DNA of 64,000 nucleotides from Gigantopelta aegis (lineage: Eukaryota > Mollusca > Gastropoda > Neomphalida > Peltospiridae), in contig NC_054704.1 of the NCBI RefSeq assembly GCF_016097555.1, positions 32,015,554-32,079,553 on the forward strand, given 5' to 3'. The position numbers and the translations under genes were made by a program. Shown here piece by piece: positions 35,992 to 49,600 of the stretch; the first letter of the stretch is position 1; each line of letters opens with the position of its first letter. Under the pieces are notes generated by a model, which made no database searches, was not told the origin of the DNA, and saw only the letters and a program-made list of their open reading frames with translations.

Positions 35992-36176
35992 GAGTCCATC
36001 CCATCCTCCTACAAAAATGTTTTTGGTAAATAATTTCAGTTTGGTTTGACATAAGAAGAAAAGTAAAAGTGTTTTGGAAATAACAAAAAAATACAATTTT
36101 TTTTGTGCAATTTAGAAAACGATTGGCTCAGAAACAAATAGCTTGTAGTAAATCCCATCGTATGAAAAAAGCGTTC
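35992..36176. mobile_element. MITE, CTATAGTCCATCCC family, right end lost
   Basis: gagtccatcccatcctccta to tatgaaaaaagcgttc, within the probable MTREX 3' UTR. Confidence 0.6.
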
Positions 36177-36284
36177 GGTAAATTTAAATGGCATTGTTGT
36201 AATCCTTGTTGACTCATTTTATTTTACCTTTTGAAGTGTGTCAGCCAGAGGGGAGTGTTGGCAGCAATTTTGTTTTCTCTTTTG

Positions 36285-36323
<39 letters not shown>

Positions 36324-37425
36324 ATATTAGTCATAACATTGACTAGTTCATTTTTAAAACACAGACATCTTTCAAAAATTCTGGTGAGATTATGACAAGA
36401 ATGTGTGATGTATCAGATAATACATTTCTCACAGTTTCAAAGTACTTACGACTATATATTATTAGAACGCAGACCTACATAAAAAAGATAAATGCTTTGA
36501 AACACTAAAATATGATTAATTTTTATAATGTGCCATAGAAGCAATAGTAACATGGGCAACAATAGTAAGACATGCAGCGTATCAATCGACATATGCACCA
36601 TGGATATAAATACTACCATCCCTCACCCTTAAAGTAAATGAGAGAAAAAATTGGGGTTTAAGCTGCTAATTTCAGAGGTAGTGTCTATGACTACCCTAGT
36701 TCTGCACAAAAAGTGTCATGCTATTTGTAGTAGGACCTCGATCATGTTTCAAGCATAATGATAGTTGGTACATTGACGCTCGTTCAAATTAAATTACAGG
36801 AATTTACTGGCCAGATGATGCAACATTTTATCACATTTATTACCAATGGCAGGACTGGTAGCCTCAACTGTGGGGTGAAAAGTTGGGTGCACCTTGAACT
36901 TTGACCCAGCCAGATGTTATTTGGTTTAGTACTACCTGCAGAGAATTGTACATGGGTAAAGTGTTTTAGCTGGGAACCAGTGTCACTAATCATAACAACT
37001 TCCAACAGTTTATGATGAGTTTGTAACAACTAGACAAAACTAAAACCATCACTATTTGTTGTTTATGACAATATCTTCATGTATCACAATTGTTTATTGC
37101 TTTAAAGTGCTCGAGACAGATATTGTGTAACAAACATTTAAAAAAAATTTTTTTAACTTTTAATGCACTTGTTGACAAGCACAACTTTGTTTGAAGATGC
37201 CGTAACTGATTGTAATGGTGAATAATTGTTATAATTTTGTGTGTTATTTTTTAATTTTAATTATATAATGTTAAACTAAAAGTGAAGAAAAATGTCAAGT
37301 GTAAAGAAATACAAAATCTATATTTGCATATATAATATGTGCATAGAAATGAAATATTGGGGGTGGAGATAAAGATGGAGAAAACATTTTGTTTTAAAAC
37401 CTGTAAATATTTGTATATAATATGA

Positions 37426-37431
37426 AATAAA
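37426..37431 (+). terminator. Candidate polyadenylation signal AATAAA for MTREX
   Basis: AATAAA followed within 15-40 nt by a GT/T-rich stretch (gattttgttattttgtatg), the usual arrangement for cleavage. An earlier, weaker site cannot be excluded. Confidence 0.45.
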
Positions 37432-37696
37432 GTGTAAATTGATTTTGTTATTTTGTATGTTTTTGTAGTATGATGAACAAGGTTCTTTCAGTAATATTAA
37501 TTTGATGATTTGATTGTTAACAAGCCTGGCATTACGATATGCTTTCTGGCCTGGGTTTACACTTTCCATTAAATGACTGCAATGGGTCAGGGGTCGGGAA
37601 GTAATCAAATTGTTAGCACTTTCTCACATCAAGATCTGTGTACTAAGCATGACATAGACATAACTTGCCTATTCCATTGCAAACAAATTATCTAAA

Positions 37697-38040
37697 TACG
37701 GTCAGGTCAGGTCATAGGGCTTAATGTGCACGTTCAGAGCAAGCTGTTTTAGTGCATGCCTGTCATGGGTACAGGTGTCGGCCTCGGCTGGCTCCTCTGT
37801 CCAGGACAGGAAAGGGTTGGGGTGGGTGGGAGAAGGGACCACCTGAACTGGCAGGTGCAAGAGAGCACCAGCAGCCTGATCAGAATCGTTAACGTGGAGT
37901 GGGGTGGTGGTTTTGGTGCTATGGAATTTGGAATGTCCCATAGGATTAATGCCAAAGGGAAAAAGTGCGCAATTTCAATGAAGGAAATTTTTCGCATTTT
38001 TGACCGGTCCGCCGAATTGGAAAGGGGGAGCTTATCTGAA
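37697..38040 (-). mobile_element. Dispersed repeat between the convergent genes
   Basis: Inverse copy of the repeat at 52503-52818 (shared parts: gaatttggaatgtcccatag, gcaggtgcaagagagcacca, acgttcagagcaagctgttt). It occupies most of the space between the two polyA candidates. Confidence 0.65.
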
Positions 38041-38076
38041 TAAAGAAAAAGTAACCCTATTTATGATACCAGTAAC

Positions 38077-38082
38077 TTTATT
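38077..38082 (-). terminator. Candidate polyadenylation signal for SLC4A11
   Basis: AATAAA on the minus strand, followed in transcript direction by a moderately GT-rich stretch and then by a dispersed repeat. A second AATAAA at 38954-38959 is an alternative. Confidence 0.3.
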
Positions 38083-38584
38083 CAGCCAGTGTAAACTATT
38101 CTCATAAATTAAACAGTTTTACTGAAAATACTACCACATCACAAATGGTAACAAACATTATGTAACATGTATAATACTTGTACAACCAACACTTATTATA
38201 CATTTGGGTGATGTTTAAAACAATACACATTTTTATAGTTTGGTAATATAAAACCAACACATTTTTGATATCCAATGTAACTAGTTTATATCTGAGAAAA
38301 CAGGAACTTTTATGTAGTTGATGTATAATATAATGCATGACATTTAATAGGTTCCCATAACAAAACTCATATACATGTATTAAATTTTACATAAAATTTG
38401 ACTACAAAATACTGTAAAATAGTATTTTTGCTGGAATTAAATGTTTCTTTGTAAAATTAAAAGAACTAAATTTTTATCACAAAAATATGCATTATAAAAA
38501 TGCATAAAAAATACTTTCTGTAACACTTTGAATCAAACCAAATAACATGAAAAGAAAGACCAATAAATTCTGGGTGGGGGTGAC

Positions 38585-38815
38585 ATTTATCCTGTGTCAT
38601 TTCTAGTCTTTCAAAATCCAGTTTAACAAATGTATATAATAACACCTGTGCCATTTCTAGTCTCGGAAAATCCAGTTTAACAAATGTACATAATAACACC
38701 TGTGACATTTCTAGTCTCGGAAAATCCAGTGATTAATAAATGTATATATTAACACCTGTATCATTTCTAGCCTCGGAAATGTATATAATCATTCCTTTTA
38801 ACATTTCTAGCCACA
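38585..38815. repeat. ~54-bp minisatellite, about 4 units
   Basis: catttctagtct or catttctagcct at 38598, 38652, 38704 and 38762, with decaying spacing; within the probable SLC4A11 3' UTR. Confidence 0.75.
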
Positions 38816-39595
38816 GGTAGAAGTACCACTCGCTCATCTTAACTCAATCGTATTCCATTACACACTTCAATAATTAACATTATGGAATGCATTGTCTGTT
38901 GACAAAGTTCTATTTACAATAGCCCTGGATGTTAAGTACAAGTAGTGAATGTCCTTTATTTTAGTTGTGTAAGTCTTGTGTGTTTACATTAATAGTGTCA
39001 AGTAACAGCAAATGTTTTTTTTAAATTTTAAATTAAGGTTGCATTTCCTTTAAACACCAGGAGCTAAATTTACAAAGCCTGTTTTTCTTAGACGCAGGTG
39101 TTTAAGCATTGTAAATGTAAGTAGTTATATACATGTAAGACATAAACAGGCTCTGTAAATCTGGCCCCATTTGTTCTGTGCTCGAATTTAATGACCTGCT
39201 GTAAATTGTTTTAAAAGAATTACTGTAAAATATCCACGTACATTTAAACAGATAAATGATCTATTGGCTGATCTATTGTTAAAATGTTAGCGCAGATTAA
39301 ACCTTCTTTAAAGGATGGTGGCAACACATCTGGCGCAGATCCAGGGGTTTGTGTGTGTGTGTGGTTTTTTTCTTACTTTCTTTTGACATCAACAGGAGAA
39401 AAAAATTTGCATGCTCTACGATGCCCACAATTAGATCTGAATCTGCACAGAGCGTTTTGTCTAACATGTAATTGTACATCAATTAAGCACGTTCCATAAA
39501 ACGAGAACATCTACTTAATTTCATGGAAATTCATATCTTATCAATGTCAAAATTTACAAAGCATTAACATGTTCCTCTGTCATATGGTAAAACAC

Positions 39596-39656
39596 TTAAT
39601 GCCCATCCAGTGCTTTCAAATACTTTGGTTCAATGACTTTTGGTACCAGTTTATGT
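39596..39656 (-). CDS. SLC4A11: SLC4A11 last exon and stop
   Basis: Encodes [20 protein letters not shown] then TAA, matching human [20 protein letters not shown]. Acceptor tatttacag. Confidence 0.92.
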
Positions 39657-42600
39657 CTGTAAATAAAAATCACAAAGAATTCAGTAAAAACTGTTCTAAT
39701 TCATAAATATGCAGTTAAGATTTAATAAGCTACAGAAATATAATTTTAATAAATGTATTTTTTTTTTTTTTTTTTAGCTAAAGACAGGACTTGTTATATT
39801 GCACGTTTTTTGGGCCCAAATAATTTAGTATACTATTAATATACTGATCTAAGACCAGTTCAGGAGGCAAGAAATCGTGGTCACTCGCTAAATTGATTTA
39901 TGTGCCTATTCTTAAATTAATTATAATGTGATAGACATTGATGGTACCAGTCAAATTATTTGTCAGCCTCCTGAACACACCAATATACTAAGCTGCCATG
40001 TGTTTAAAGGCAGGTGGGTTTTTTTATAAAACCTGTCAGAATTTTATATTAAGAGATCTATAAATATAAATAATGACTAATATGGTTTCTAGTTGGCAAT
40101 AAGTTACTGAGAGGAAGAATAATATTTTTATCCAGTATTTATTTCAACTTATCTTTATTAAGGTTCAAGCACACTGTCCTGGGCACACACCTCAGCTATC
40201 TGATATCTGGGCTGTCTATCCAGGACAGTGGGTTTGTTGTTAGCTGTAAGTGTTTAGTGACAAAGAAGTCGGTATAGTGGTCTTACCGAGTCGTTAAAAC
40301 TCGCTCTGGGTGGGAGCCAATACCAAGCTAGAGAATGCATATGATGTACATAGAAAAGACATCTACACTGCCATTTATAATATCAACCACAATATTTAAC
40401 ATTTTTAATATCAACCACACTATTTAACAAGGGAGGTAACAGGTATAAAAGTAAAATAAAAAGGGAGACAACTAACCTGATGGGCATGAGAAAAATGAGA
40501 AGAAGAGGGAAGATCATCTTCATGTATGGTATTGGTGAGAATCCAAACACACACAGGACTACTAGCTGACTCATCTGAATAAACGTGAACATGTGAACTT
40601 TACGCTGGGGGACTCGTCGAACGTAGTGGTTTGGTGGATAGGCTGCCTGCAACAGATCAAATGGTTTTCAACTTGTAATCAGAGCTAGTTCTAGGTGAGC
40701 AGAAAATTTCATCAAATTATCTATTTAAAACTTCAAAAATAGCAGAAAATCACAGTTACCCTAATTTCCAACAAAATATCAATTATTAAATAAAGTTATT
40801 TCCCTAAATTAAAATATATTTGACAATCATTTTTAAATTTCGCTTACAGTAAGCTAACTATATGATTGATAATAAAAATCATAACTGCATATCTTTTGTA
40901 ACTTTTTTAACATAATCATTATTAATTATAACTGAAATATAATATGCAAAGAAGCTAATCTCCACTTTAATATATTTCTACTTTAATAGTAAACAAAATG
41001 TTTTATCAAGGACAAGTATCAGGTTAAGAGTTTTAACCATTGTCTGATCTCCCACCACCAATGAAAGCAACTACCAGTACTGTGAATTTGTTATTTTCAT
41101 GGGCTTAATTTTCATTGTTTTGCATAGATATACATTTCATTGGGTACTTCAATTTGTGGATCAAAAAAGGCAATTTCATAAATTTATATTATAGATATGC
41201 ATGTATTTTATTTTTGTTGTATTCTTAATTCACTGAGTGCACTAGTCCACGAAATGAAAGTGATTTCACAGTATTTTGGTAACAGCAATGTAATTAATCT
41301 GTATTTCGTCGGAACATGTTAATGTGAAAAGCAGCTGTTCCAGTCGTAGCTGATGAAGTCTGCAAGTTGCCAATGTTAAACCAAACCTGTTCTGTGACAA
41401 GAAGCAGTATCCTCTCGAAGAACTGGTTTCCGTACAGAGCTGTGATTGCCAGATACAGGAAGAGTCCATCAAGCACAGCTCGAGGGATGTACGACATGGG
41501 TTCTGGGAGCAGGAACATGGAGAGACCGATCATCACATGAGACACAATACCAGTCAGTCTTGTCTCACGCACACTCACAACACTGGATAATATGATCATA
41601 AATATGTTTAATAAGGAAGAAATAATGTTTCTAAAAAGCTAAATGAAGGGAAACAAATATTTGTTAATGATTTATATAGATTTTTGAAAGATTATTGGAA
41701 GCAGTAAGTTTTAAACTATTATTATTGGATTAAAAACCATAAACCTCTAATAGATTCAGTCTGACTTTCTTCTTAACAATTAAAATTTGAGGAGTTATTA
41801 GCAAATAAAATAACAAAACATCTGAAATTTAATAAAATATTGTAGTTAACAACTAAACAGTTCAGCTCCGTGGTCTAGTGGATAAGCTGCTGGACAATCA
41901 AGCTGACGACAGTGGTTCAAATCCCGTCAAAGCTGGCTCACACATTCATTCATCTTTCTCATCTATCACCCTCTGCCTATCATTCTTATTATCTTAATAT
42001 AAAAAACTTTCCAATTTCTCCCACGATTTCAATCTGTTTTGACCCTTTCTGTCAATTTCCTCTGACTCTGTCTTTTGAGCTGTCCACACCATCGCCTACC
42101 TGTCTCAACTTTCTCCACGGGTGCAGTCTCTGTGTATATCCCTGCACCCACCTGGCATCCTCGTCCTCTGCCACTAATAAAGCTGGTCTGACCCACGGCA
42201 CTAACTAACGACCGCCGGTAGTAGGGGTGCATAGTAGGTGGTTACAAGTGCCTCTTAACAATGCCAGAAGTAACTACTGAACACTCCCTGAAGTGGTCAG
42301 ACTAAGCCCACAGCTAAAAGCTGATGGGGAACAGGTGTGTGGCACAGATAGCCACAAGAGACAAGCACCTGTCGCGGTTGGAGAGACAAGGACTGGGATG
42401 TGGAGGTGGACAGCGAAAGAAGTTGAAAGATAGGAGGAGTTGCCAGATCGGGAAGAAATGAGATGGAATTCAAAGGAGAGAAAGGAAAGGGGGCACTGGG
42501 ATAAAAAAAACAACTAAAAAAACACACTAAACAGTTCTGACCATGGTGAAAAAGGAAAAACTTTATATTTTTACCAAATATAATCCAGTAAATAAAATTG

Positions 42601-43643
42601 TATGTCTATAGATGAATTAGATGGCCATAATTAGTGGGAAATGTACAGATGAAAAGTGCCATTATTAGTTTAAAAGTTCCTTTTTGCCTGACAATGACCC
42701 TAGGCCATGTTACTGTGCCTTTGTTTTTTGTTGTTTTGTTGTGGGGGGGTTTTGTTTGTGTTTTTTTGTTGTGGGGTTTTTTTTTGGGGTTTTTTTTTGG
42801 GGGGGTGGCTTCACTCCCTCTCCCTTCTCTGTTAAGATATTTTACATTATATATGACTGAATTATTTGTATTACTTGTTCAATACTTACATCTGATGTAC
42901 ATGACCTTGGTCTACTCTCTCCTCAACATCGGCTAGTGCCCGGACATGCAGAGGGGAATGAGGAAGGGCAGCATGGACCCATGGGAAGGCAAACAGGGAC
43001 AAGAAGCCATTGATGATGGCTACTACAAACAGATCCCAGTGGTAAGCTGCTCCTTTCTTCAGCCTGTAGGACAATGAGCAGTTAATTAAGAAGAGCAAAT
43101 TTATTCATTAGATAATTAGACAGTGTATTACTTTGTAACATCAAAGAAAAATAATCTAAAAATGTTACAAATTGTATTAAAGCACACCAGTATTAAAAAA
43201 TTTAATCTGTTAAATTGATTTTAAATTTAAAAAAAATTATACCATGCATTTTAAATGAGACCAGGCCATTACAGCTTGTTTTATGTTTTGTATCACACAT
43301 ATATTGCTATAAAGTATGAATATCAAAAATTGTGTTTTCAGCGTTAGAAATGTTCTTGAAGTGACATTTTTAGCACTGTAGAGATTATTAGCAAAATGTT
43401 TCTACCTTTCCATTACTATCTTTGTTTATACATTTATGTCATTATGTTTTCTTTACAAACTTACTTGTTGTTGGGGTTGTTGACTAGTGCACTAGATATA
43501 TTTTGATCCATGAAAAACAGCAAAGACAGACTAAACCCAAGACCAGCTGCTGCAAAAATGGCACCAATTGGTAGATCCCACAGTGGTGCTAGCTGGAACA
43601 TCTGTTCATTTGGGTTATACTGAAATGGTTTCACTGCAAAAGC

Positions 43644-43695
<52 letters not shown>

Positions 43696-46600
43696 TTAAT
43701 CAGACTTACTTATCTATAAGCTGTAGATTTTTTGTTTTCTTACTAAATATTTTCAATTATAAGATTTTTGGTTTAAGTATGTGATAAATCTATTGCAATT
43801 TTAATTTACCAAGATTTTCAGAGTTATGTCCCTTGGTCCAATTATATCAGCATAAACCCAATAACATAATGTGTTGTCTGAGATGCATATTAATATTAAT
43901 CTTTGTTCTCAGTCATAAATTGTTTTTATACCAGGTCAATTTTATTATAATATTTTATTATTTACTTCCTAAATATTTTACATTTATCTTCTACCACTAG
44001 TAATATTCTGGCAAATACAGTATCTGTGGTAGACTCTTTTTTTTTCTAAAATATTTTTATCATTATATAATGTAACATGAATCTACTTACTTTTGATTTT
44101 TCTGAAGACAAAGGATCCAAAGAAAGCCATGACAAGAACTGATATAGGAAGAGCATAGTCGGCAAGAATTTCACGTTTCCCAGCATTCAGAAATGGTCTG
44201 CAAACAAACAAAAAAGAAGGAAATAATGGTAAATACAATTCTTTACAAAATGAAATGATAAACATCATCCATTTCATTATATCATAACTTTGAACACATT
44301 TATTCAACAATTAATTTTAAAACAAAGTCAAAATGAGTTCGATTATTCATTTAAAAAGTAATTAGCCTATTCCATCATCAGATATTGTAGAATTCATAGA
44401 TGTACAGCCTCCCATTTTTGTAGAAGTGCAGGCTGAAGTTTGCCCGTATCTGGATAACAATATTTATTCATATTAACATTACTGCAAAACAGCTATATAG
44501 GGTTGTAAATTAATTGCTACACATTTTTATATGGATTACAACTAATATTGTGGGTAGAGTGATGGAAATATATGTTGAAAAAGTTTCAGGTCAGCTAATT
44601 TGCCTGAATATATCTATAGCTTTTTTGCCCGAATTTGATGAAGAGATGTGTTAGTAAAATATTGTGAACGATACATACGTTTTTGTAAAGTTGAAAAGTG
44701 TGAGGCCAATCCAGACAGTTCCAAGCATTAGAAGTAAAAACAAAATGGAGTTTTCTCGCAGACACTCGAAGGGATTCTGCTGGACAGTCTGCTCTGTTGT
44801 GTTGAGGCTGGACATCACGCTGGTGGCTATAGTGCTGGCAGTCGTTAGTACGGTGGACACGTTAGTGGAGTCGCCAGTGTTTGTTATGTTACTCTCATCA
44901 CATTTAGGTGAGTAGTAGTTCTCATTAAAATCTACAAAACACAAAACCAGGAAATATATAGAGTAAGTTGCTAAACAATTAATTACTGGCTTCAGTGGTG
45001 TTGTGGCCACAGGACATACGGTTGAAAGGTACTGGGTTCGCAGGTTAGTACTGACTCCCACACAGAGCGTGTTTTAATGACTCAATGAGTATAAGATCAC
45101 TACACCAACTTACCTCTCACTAACCACTAACCCACTGTCCTGGAAAGACAGCCCAGATAACTAAAGTGTGCCCAGGACAGCATCAGCATGCTTGAACCTT
45201 AATAAGCACACAAATAATTTGAAATGAATTAATAAATGAATGACAATTAATTTTATAACTGAAGACAAGTATTTTGCATCACCCAAACCCTCCCCCACTT
45301 TCCTCTCTTGCCTTTGATGTCCACATTATTTTTCTTCTGTTCTGTCAACACTGTACAGTGAAACCCATCAAAACCTGATATTCTGTAAACTGACACCTAT
45401 ATTGCTATAGTATCATATATTTTAAAGAACAATCTGTTATCCATTAAAAACAAGAATCCTCTGGAATTTATTGTCTCACTAACCATAATAATTATACTAA
45501 TTTGATGGAAGCCAATGGACTTTAAAATTTGCAATGACTAACTTTTTCAGTTTATATTTATAAACAAAAATTAAACAAATCTATTATTAACACCTACACT
45601 TCCAACTTGAGACAAAAACTATAAATCTTTGTTTTTCTCTTCTAAAAATAACTCAACATGCCACATTCTTTTTAAATGTGATTTCAAATGTTTAAATAAT
45701 TGAATGTGGGTTTTTTTTTTCATTTTACCTATGTACACTTACCTTTTAAAGTATCTCTGATTGCATCAGCTGAGAAGGCAAACGTTATAAAGACTGAAAA
45801 TATTTCTTCTGTTGATCTACAAAAGAAATGTTAAATCTACAGATATATTTAATTAAATTAATAGATTCTGTCACTATCATATTTATGTGTATTGAATATT
45901 TATGTAATATGGGTTAGGTTTTTTGGTTGATTTTAAATGAAAGTTTGATTTGTGTAATGAAAGCACATCGATTTATTAATGATGTTTTGTTTAGATTTAT
46001 GTATTATTTTTTACTTAAAGGGACATTCCTGAGTTTGCTGCATTGTAAGATGTTTCCGACTAATAAAATATTTCTATGATTAAACTTACATATTAAATAT
46101 ATTTTCTTGTTTATAATATCAGTGTCCATATATTCCATGTGTTTTTGGTCATCTTAATATTTGTAAGAAGTCGAAACTGGATTTTGTTTTCAAATAATTT
46201 CGTACATATGAAAAAAAACTATTTTTAGGAAATAAAATAAAATTTAACCTAGTACAAATACATTGTTGTATTAGAATGATCGGAAACATGTTTAATATAT
46301 GGCTACTAATATTTTATGCAGAAAAATATTTTTTTTATATATATAATTACTATCGTTAAAAGTCCCTGTTAGTTGACTCAGGAATATCCCTTTAATGTGT
46401 TCAGATGCACTGTAATGTATACATTACTGCACACAACATGCAGACAATACAAGCAAAAACAAGATGGATATGTCTTTTAATGAGTTGTAAGATAAATGGT
46501 ATCTATAGAAAAGAATGTAGTATTCTATTTCTTACACATCCTAAAAACCCCAGATATAAAATAAATTTAATCGTCTTTGCCAACTAAAGACTATTTATGG

Positions 46601-49600
46601 CATTCGCATGGCAGCTCACTTATCAGTGATCAGTTGCAGATTAAATTGCACATCACAGAACAATCAATTTCAGTTGTCCTTATTTTATTGGATGGTATGG
46701 CTGTGGTGACCAGGTCATCATCATGGAGCAACCAGTGACAAGTCTCAAAAGTGATCTCTAACATGTTGGAGATTATATTACAGGTGTGTAAGAAAACATA
46801 TTCTGCCAATATAAAGGGTGTGTGTAGGGTATAAATCTGTCTCACAGTAGTTAAACTAATATACTAAAAGTAAGTCTTTAAACTATAAGGGCTGTTCCAG
46901 AATTGATAAGAGGGGTGCAGGAAGCACCGTTGTGATTATCTTATTCCTGGTGGCTCTACCACATTTCCCCCACAAAAGGTTTCATTTTCCTGCCTTATGG
47001 AACAGTTCTAAGAGTAAATATTGATAAAGACAATATAAAAAATACCTTGAGGACCACCTCATCAGCTTGCTCATGTTGAAGAAAGAGAAAATCAGAAGGA
47101 AGAACATGTTCCACAAACCGACATAGGCAAACATGGCATGGAAGTTGAGATCAAAGTCTTCACAGACACTGTAAATAACTTACAACACATCATTAAATAA
47201 TGTATATGTATATATATTTTTTAAATTCCAAATATGGTAAATATATACAAATGTTTAAAAATAAACTTTCAAAAATTTCATAATTTTCTACATGTTCTCA
47301 TTAAAAAAAAAAAATTAATTGTCTTTTACCATGACTTTAATTTTACTTTCACCATAAAATAATGAATATATATTGGCATTATCCTTTAGTTTCTACCATG
47401 GGTTAATGAGTAATATAGACATTATTATTTTTACATTAGCAGATTTATTTTAGTGCCATTAAAATAAACAGAAGTTGAAAAATGAAATTAATTACTGGCA
47501 GACTTTTGCAACTCTAGTTTCTAGTTGAATTTCAGTTAACAGTTTTATAAGCACTCTTTAGTACAACAGTAGGAGGTGGGTAACATGATGATCATAGAGC
47601 TTGGTGCATGTACAGACATTTCCTTTTGGTTTTCATGCTAATGCTGATACATAGCTTCTGTACTCTGACTTCAGTGGACTTGGTTTGAGTTTGAGTTTTC
47701 CTTCTCCTAGGAGAGTTTCTTTACTAGGATTCTGAGCCTCTCCAGCCCAGTTTTGATTTTGGAGTTTGCTTCTCCTAGGCAGTTGTCTTTCTTGACTCTC
47801 GTCCTCTGTCTGTCTGGTTCATATTAGTCTAGTCTCTACCCGTTGACCAGTCCAGCTTGGGTGACCCTACCAGCCGCTGATGCTCCAGCTGGCATAGCTC
47901 TCCGAGTCATTGAGACATGCAGCTACCTCACCACATCAAGGAATGGACCATGAGATAGGGTGGGTAACAAATAATCACTGTTATCTAATATTCATCTAAA
48001 AATATTTACTTTTTGTGTATAAAGCCAATGGAGCTGTTGTTAGAAGAACAATAAGAGGTTGACCACCAAAAATGCCAAACAGAATTCCACCAAAACTCTG
48101 TGAAAATAAAATCTTCTTGACTCCTGAAAAAAACAAAACACAATAAAAACAATTAATTATAAAAGACCAGCTAAAATTAATGAGTTAAATTATTAGAAAT
48201 ATATACTCTGTCTTATTTTGTGTACTAGTATATCTACCATTACCACTAACAAAATTATGATCCTTTTACCATCTTAATTCTTCATAACATTTTTTTTTTT
48301 TTTAAGTTTTGAATTTACTTACAATTTTGCTTATTTTTGGTAAAATGGGCTAAAGTCATATAATTTCCAATGAAAATGGAAATATTAGAAATCTGTTTGA
48401 AATTTTTTCTATATTTCAGTCTAATTATAAATAGAAACTACACCCAATGTCTATATTTAGATTTCTTCCAAAGTTTTCAGATTTGTGTGTCACAGATTTC
48501 TAAATCATCTTGTGCTTGTAACAAATTTGAATAATAGCTATTCATAAAAACCCACAATAAAACAAACAGAAGACAACTAAACGTTACCAATTGCCCCGTG
48601 TGTATTGTTGCTGTTCAGCATCCCAAAGGCCAGATTGGGAAGGACACAAGCAAAATATAAAAAGAAGGTGGTGGCAATCACTTTATGTGGAGTGTTGTGG
48701 CCTATTACACCTGAAATGAAAAATAGAAATTTCTAATAATTAATATCACATATAACACACATACAGCAAAATATTATACTTTGTACTTCCTATTATCAAC
48801 CGGCCTCAGTGGCGTCGTGGTTAGGCCATCAGTCTACAGGCTGGTAGGTACTGGGTTTGGATCTCAGTCTAGGCATGGGATTTTTAATCCAGATACCGAC
48901 TCCAAACCCTGAGTGAGTGCTCCGCAAGGCTCAATGGGTAGGTGTAAACCACTTGCACCGACCAGTGATCCATAACTGGTTCAACAAAGGCCATGGTTTG
49001 TGCTATCCTGCCTGTGGGAAGCGCAAATAAAAGATCCCTTGCTGCTAATCGGAAAGAGTAGCCCATGTAGTGGCGACAGCGGGTTTCCTCTCAAAATCTG
49101 TGTGGTCCTTAACCATATGTCTGACGCCATATAACTGTAAATAAAATGTGTTGAGTGTATCGTTAAATAATGGGTTTTTTATTTTTTTCCTATTATCAGG
49201 GCCCATGCTTATAAAACTTTTGGAGTCCAGACTCAATCTCTAATGACGTCACACGCATACAATTTGTATGGTGTTGTCATGACTGTCTCTGATTCTATTA
49301 GAGTCTCAAGTCTAGACTCTAAAAGTTTTATAAGCACTAGGCTTGTAGGTCTAAATACTGTGTAAATATTATGTTATAAAATAATTAGAAGGACTGATAC
49401 AAATATCATCTCAGTTTTTGTAAACTCAGTATATGTATATACATGCAGAAATACTAATGGTATTAAACTGTCATAGTTGCCAACAGTTCCTGTCCTGGAC
49501 GGAGGAACTGGCTGAGGCCGGTACTTGTGCCCAGGACAGGTGTGCGCTACAACAGCTTGCTCTGAATGTGCACGTTAAACACTTTTCCATTCCATTCCAT

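Larger units (their letters stand above)
34912..37450 (+). other. Probable MTREX 3' UTR
   Basis: From the TAG to just past the best polyadenylation hexamer. It contains the 68-bp array, a MITE copy (35992-36176), a T run of about 30 and otherwise plain AT-rich sequence. The extent is inferred from the polyA signal only. Confidence 0.4.
38072..39595 (-). other. Probable SLC4A11 3' UTR
   Basis: From the stop to the last plausible AATAAA on this strand. It includes a ~54-bp minisatellite (38585-38815) and a short palindromic repeat near 39055-39168. The extent is inferred from polyA signals. Confidence 0.35.

Noticed and set aside
48005..48010. Use of the gtgaag acceptor inside exon h to restore frame from exon g
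   Set aside because: It would drop the conserved VCED residues that align with vertebrate ICDD; a missing microexon fits better.
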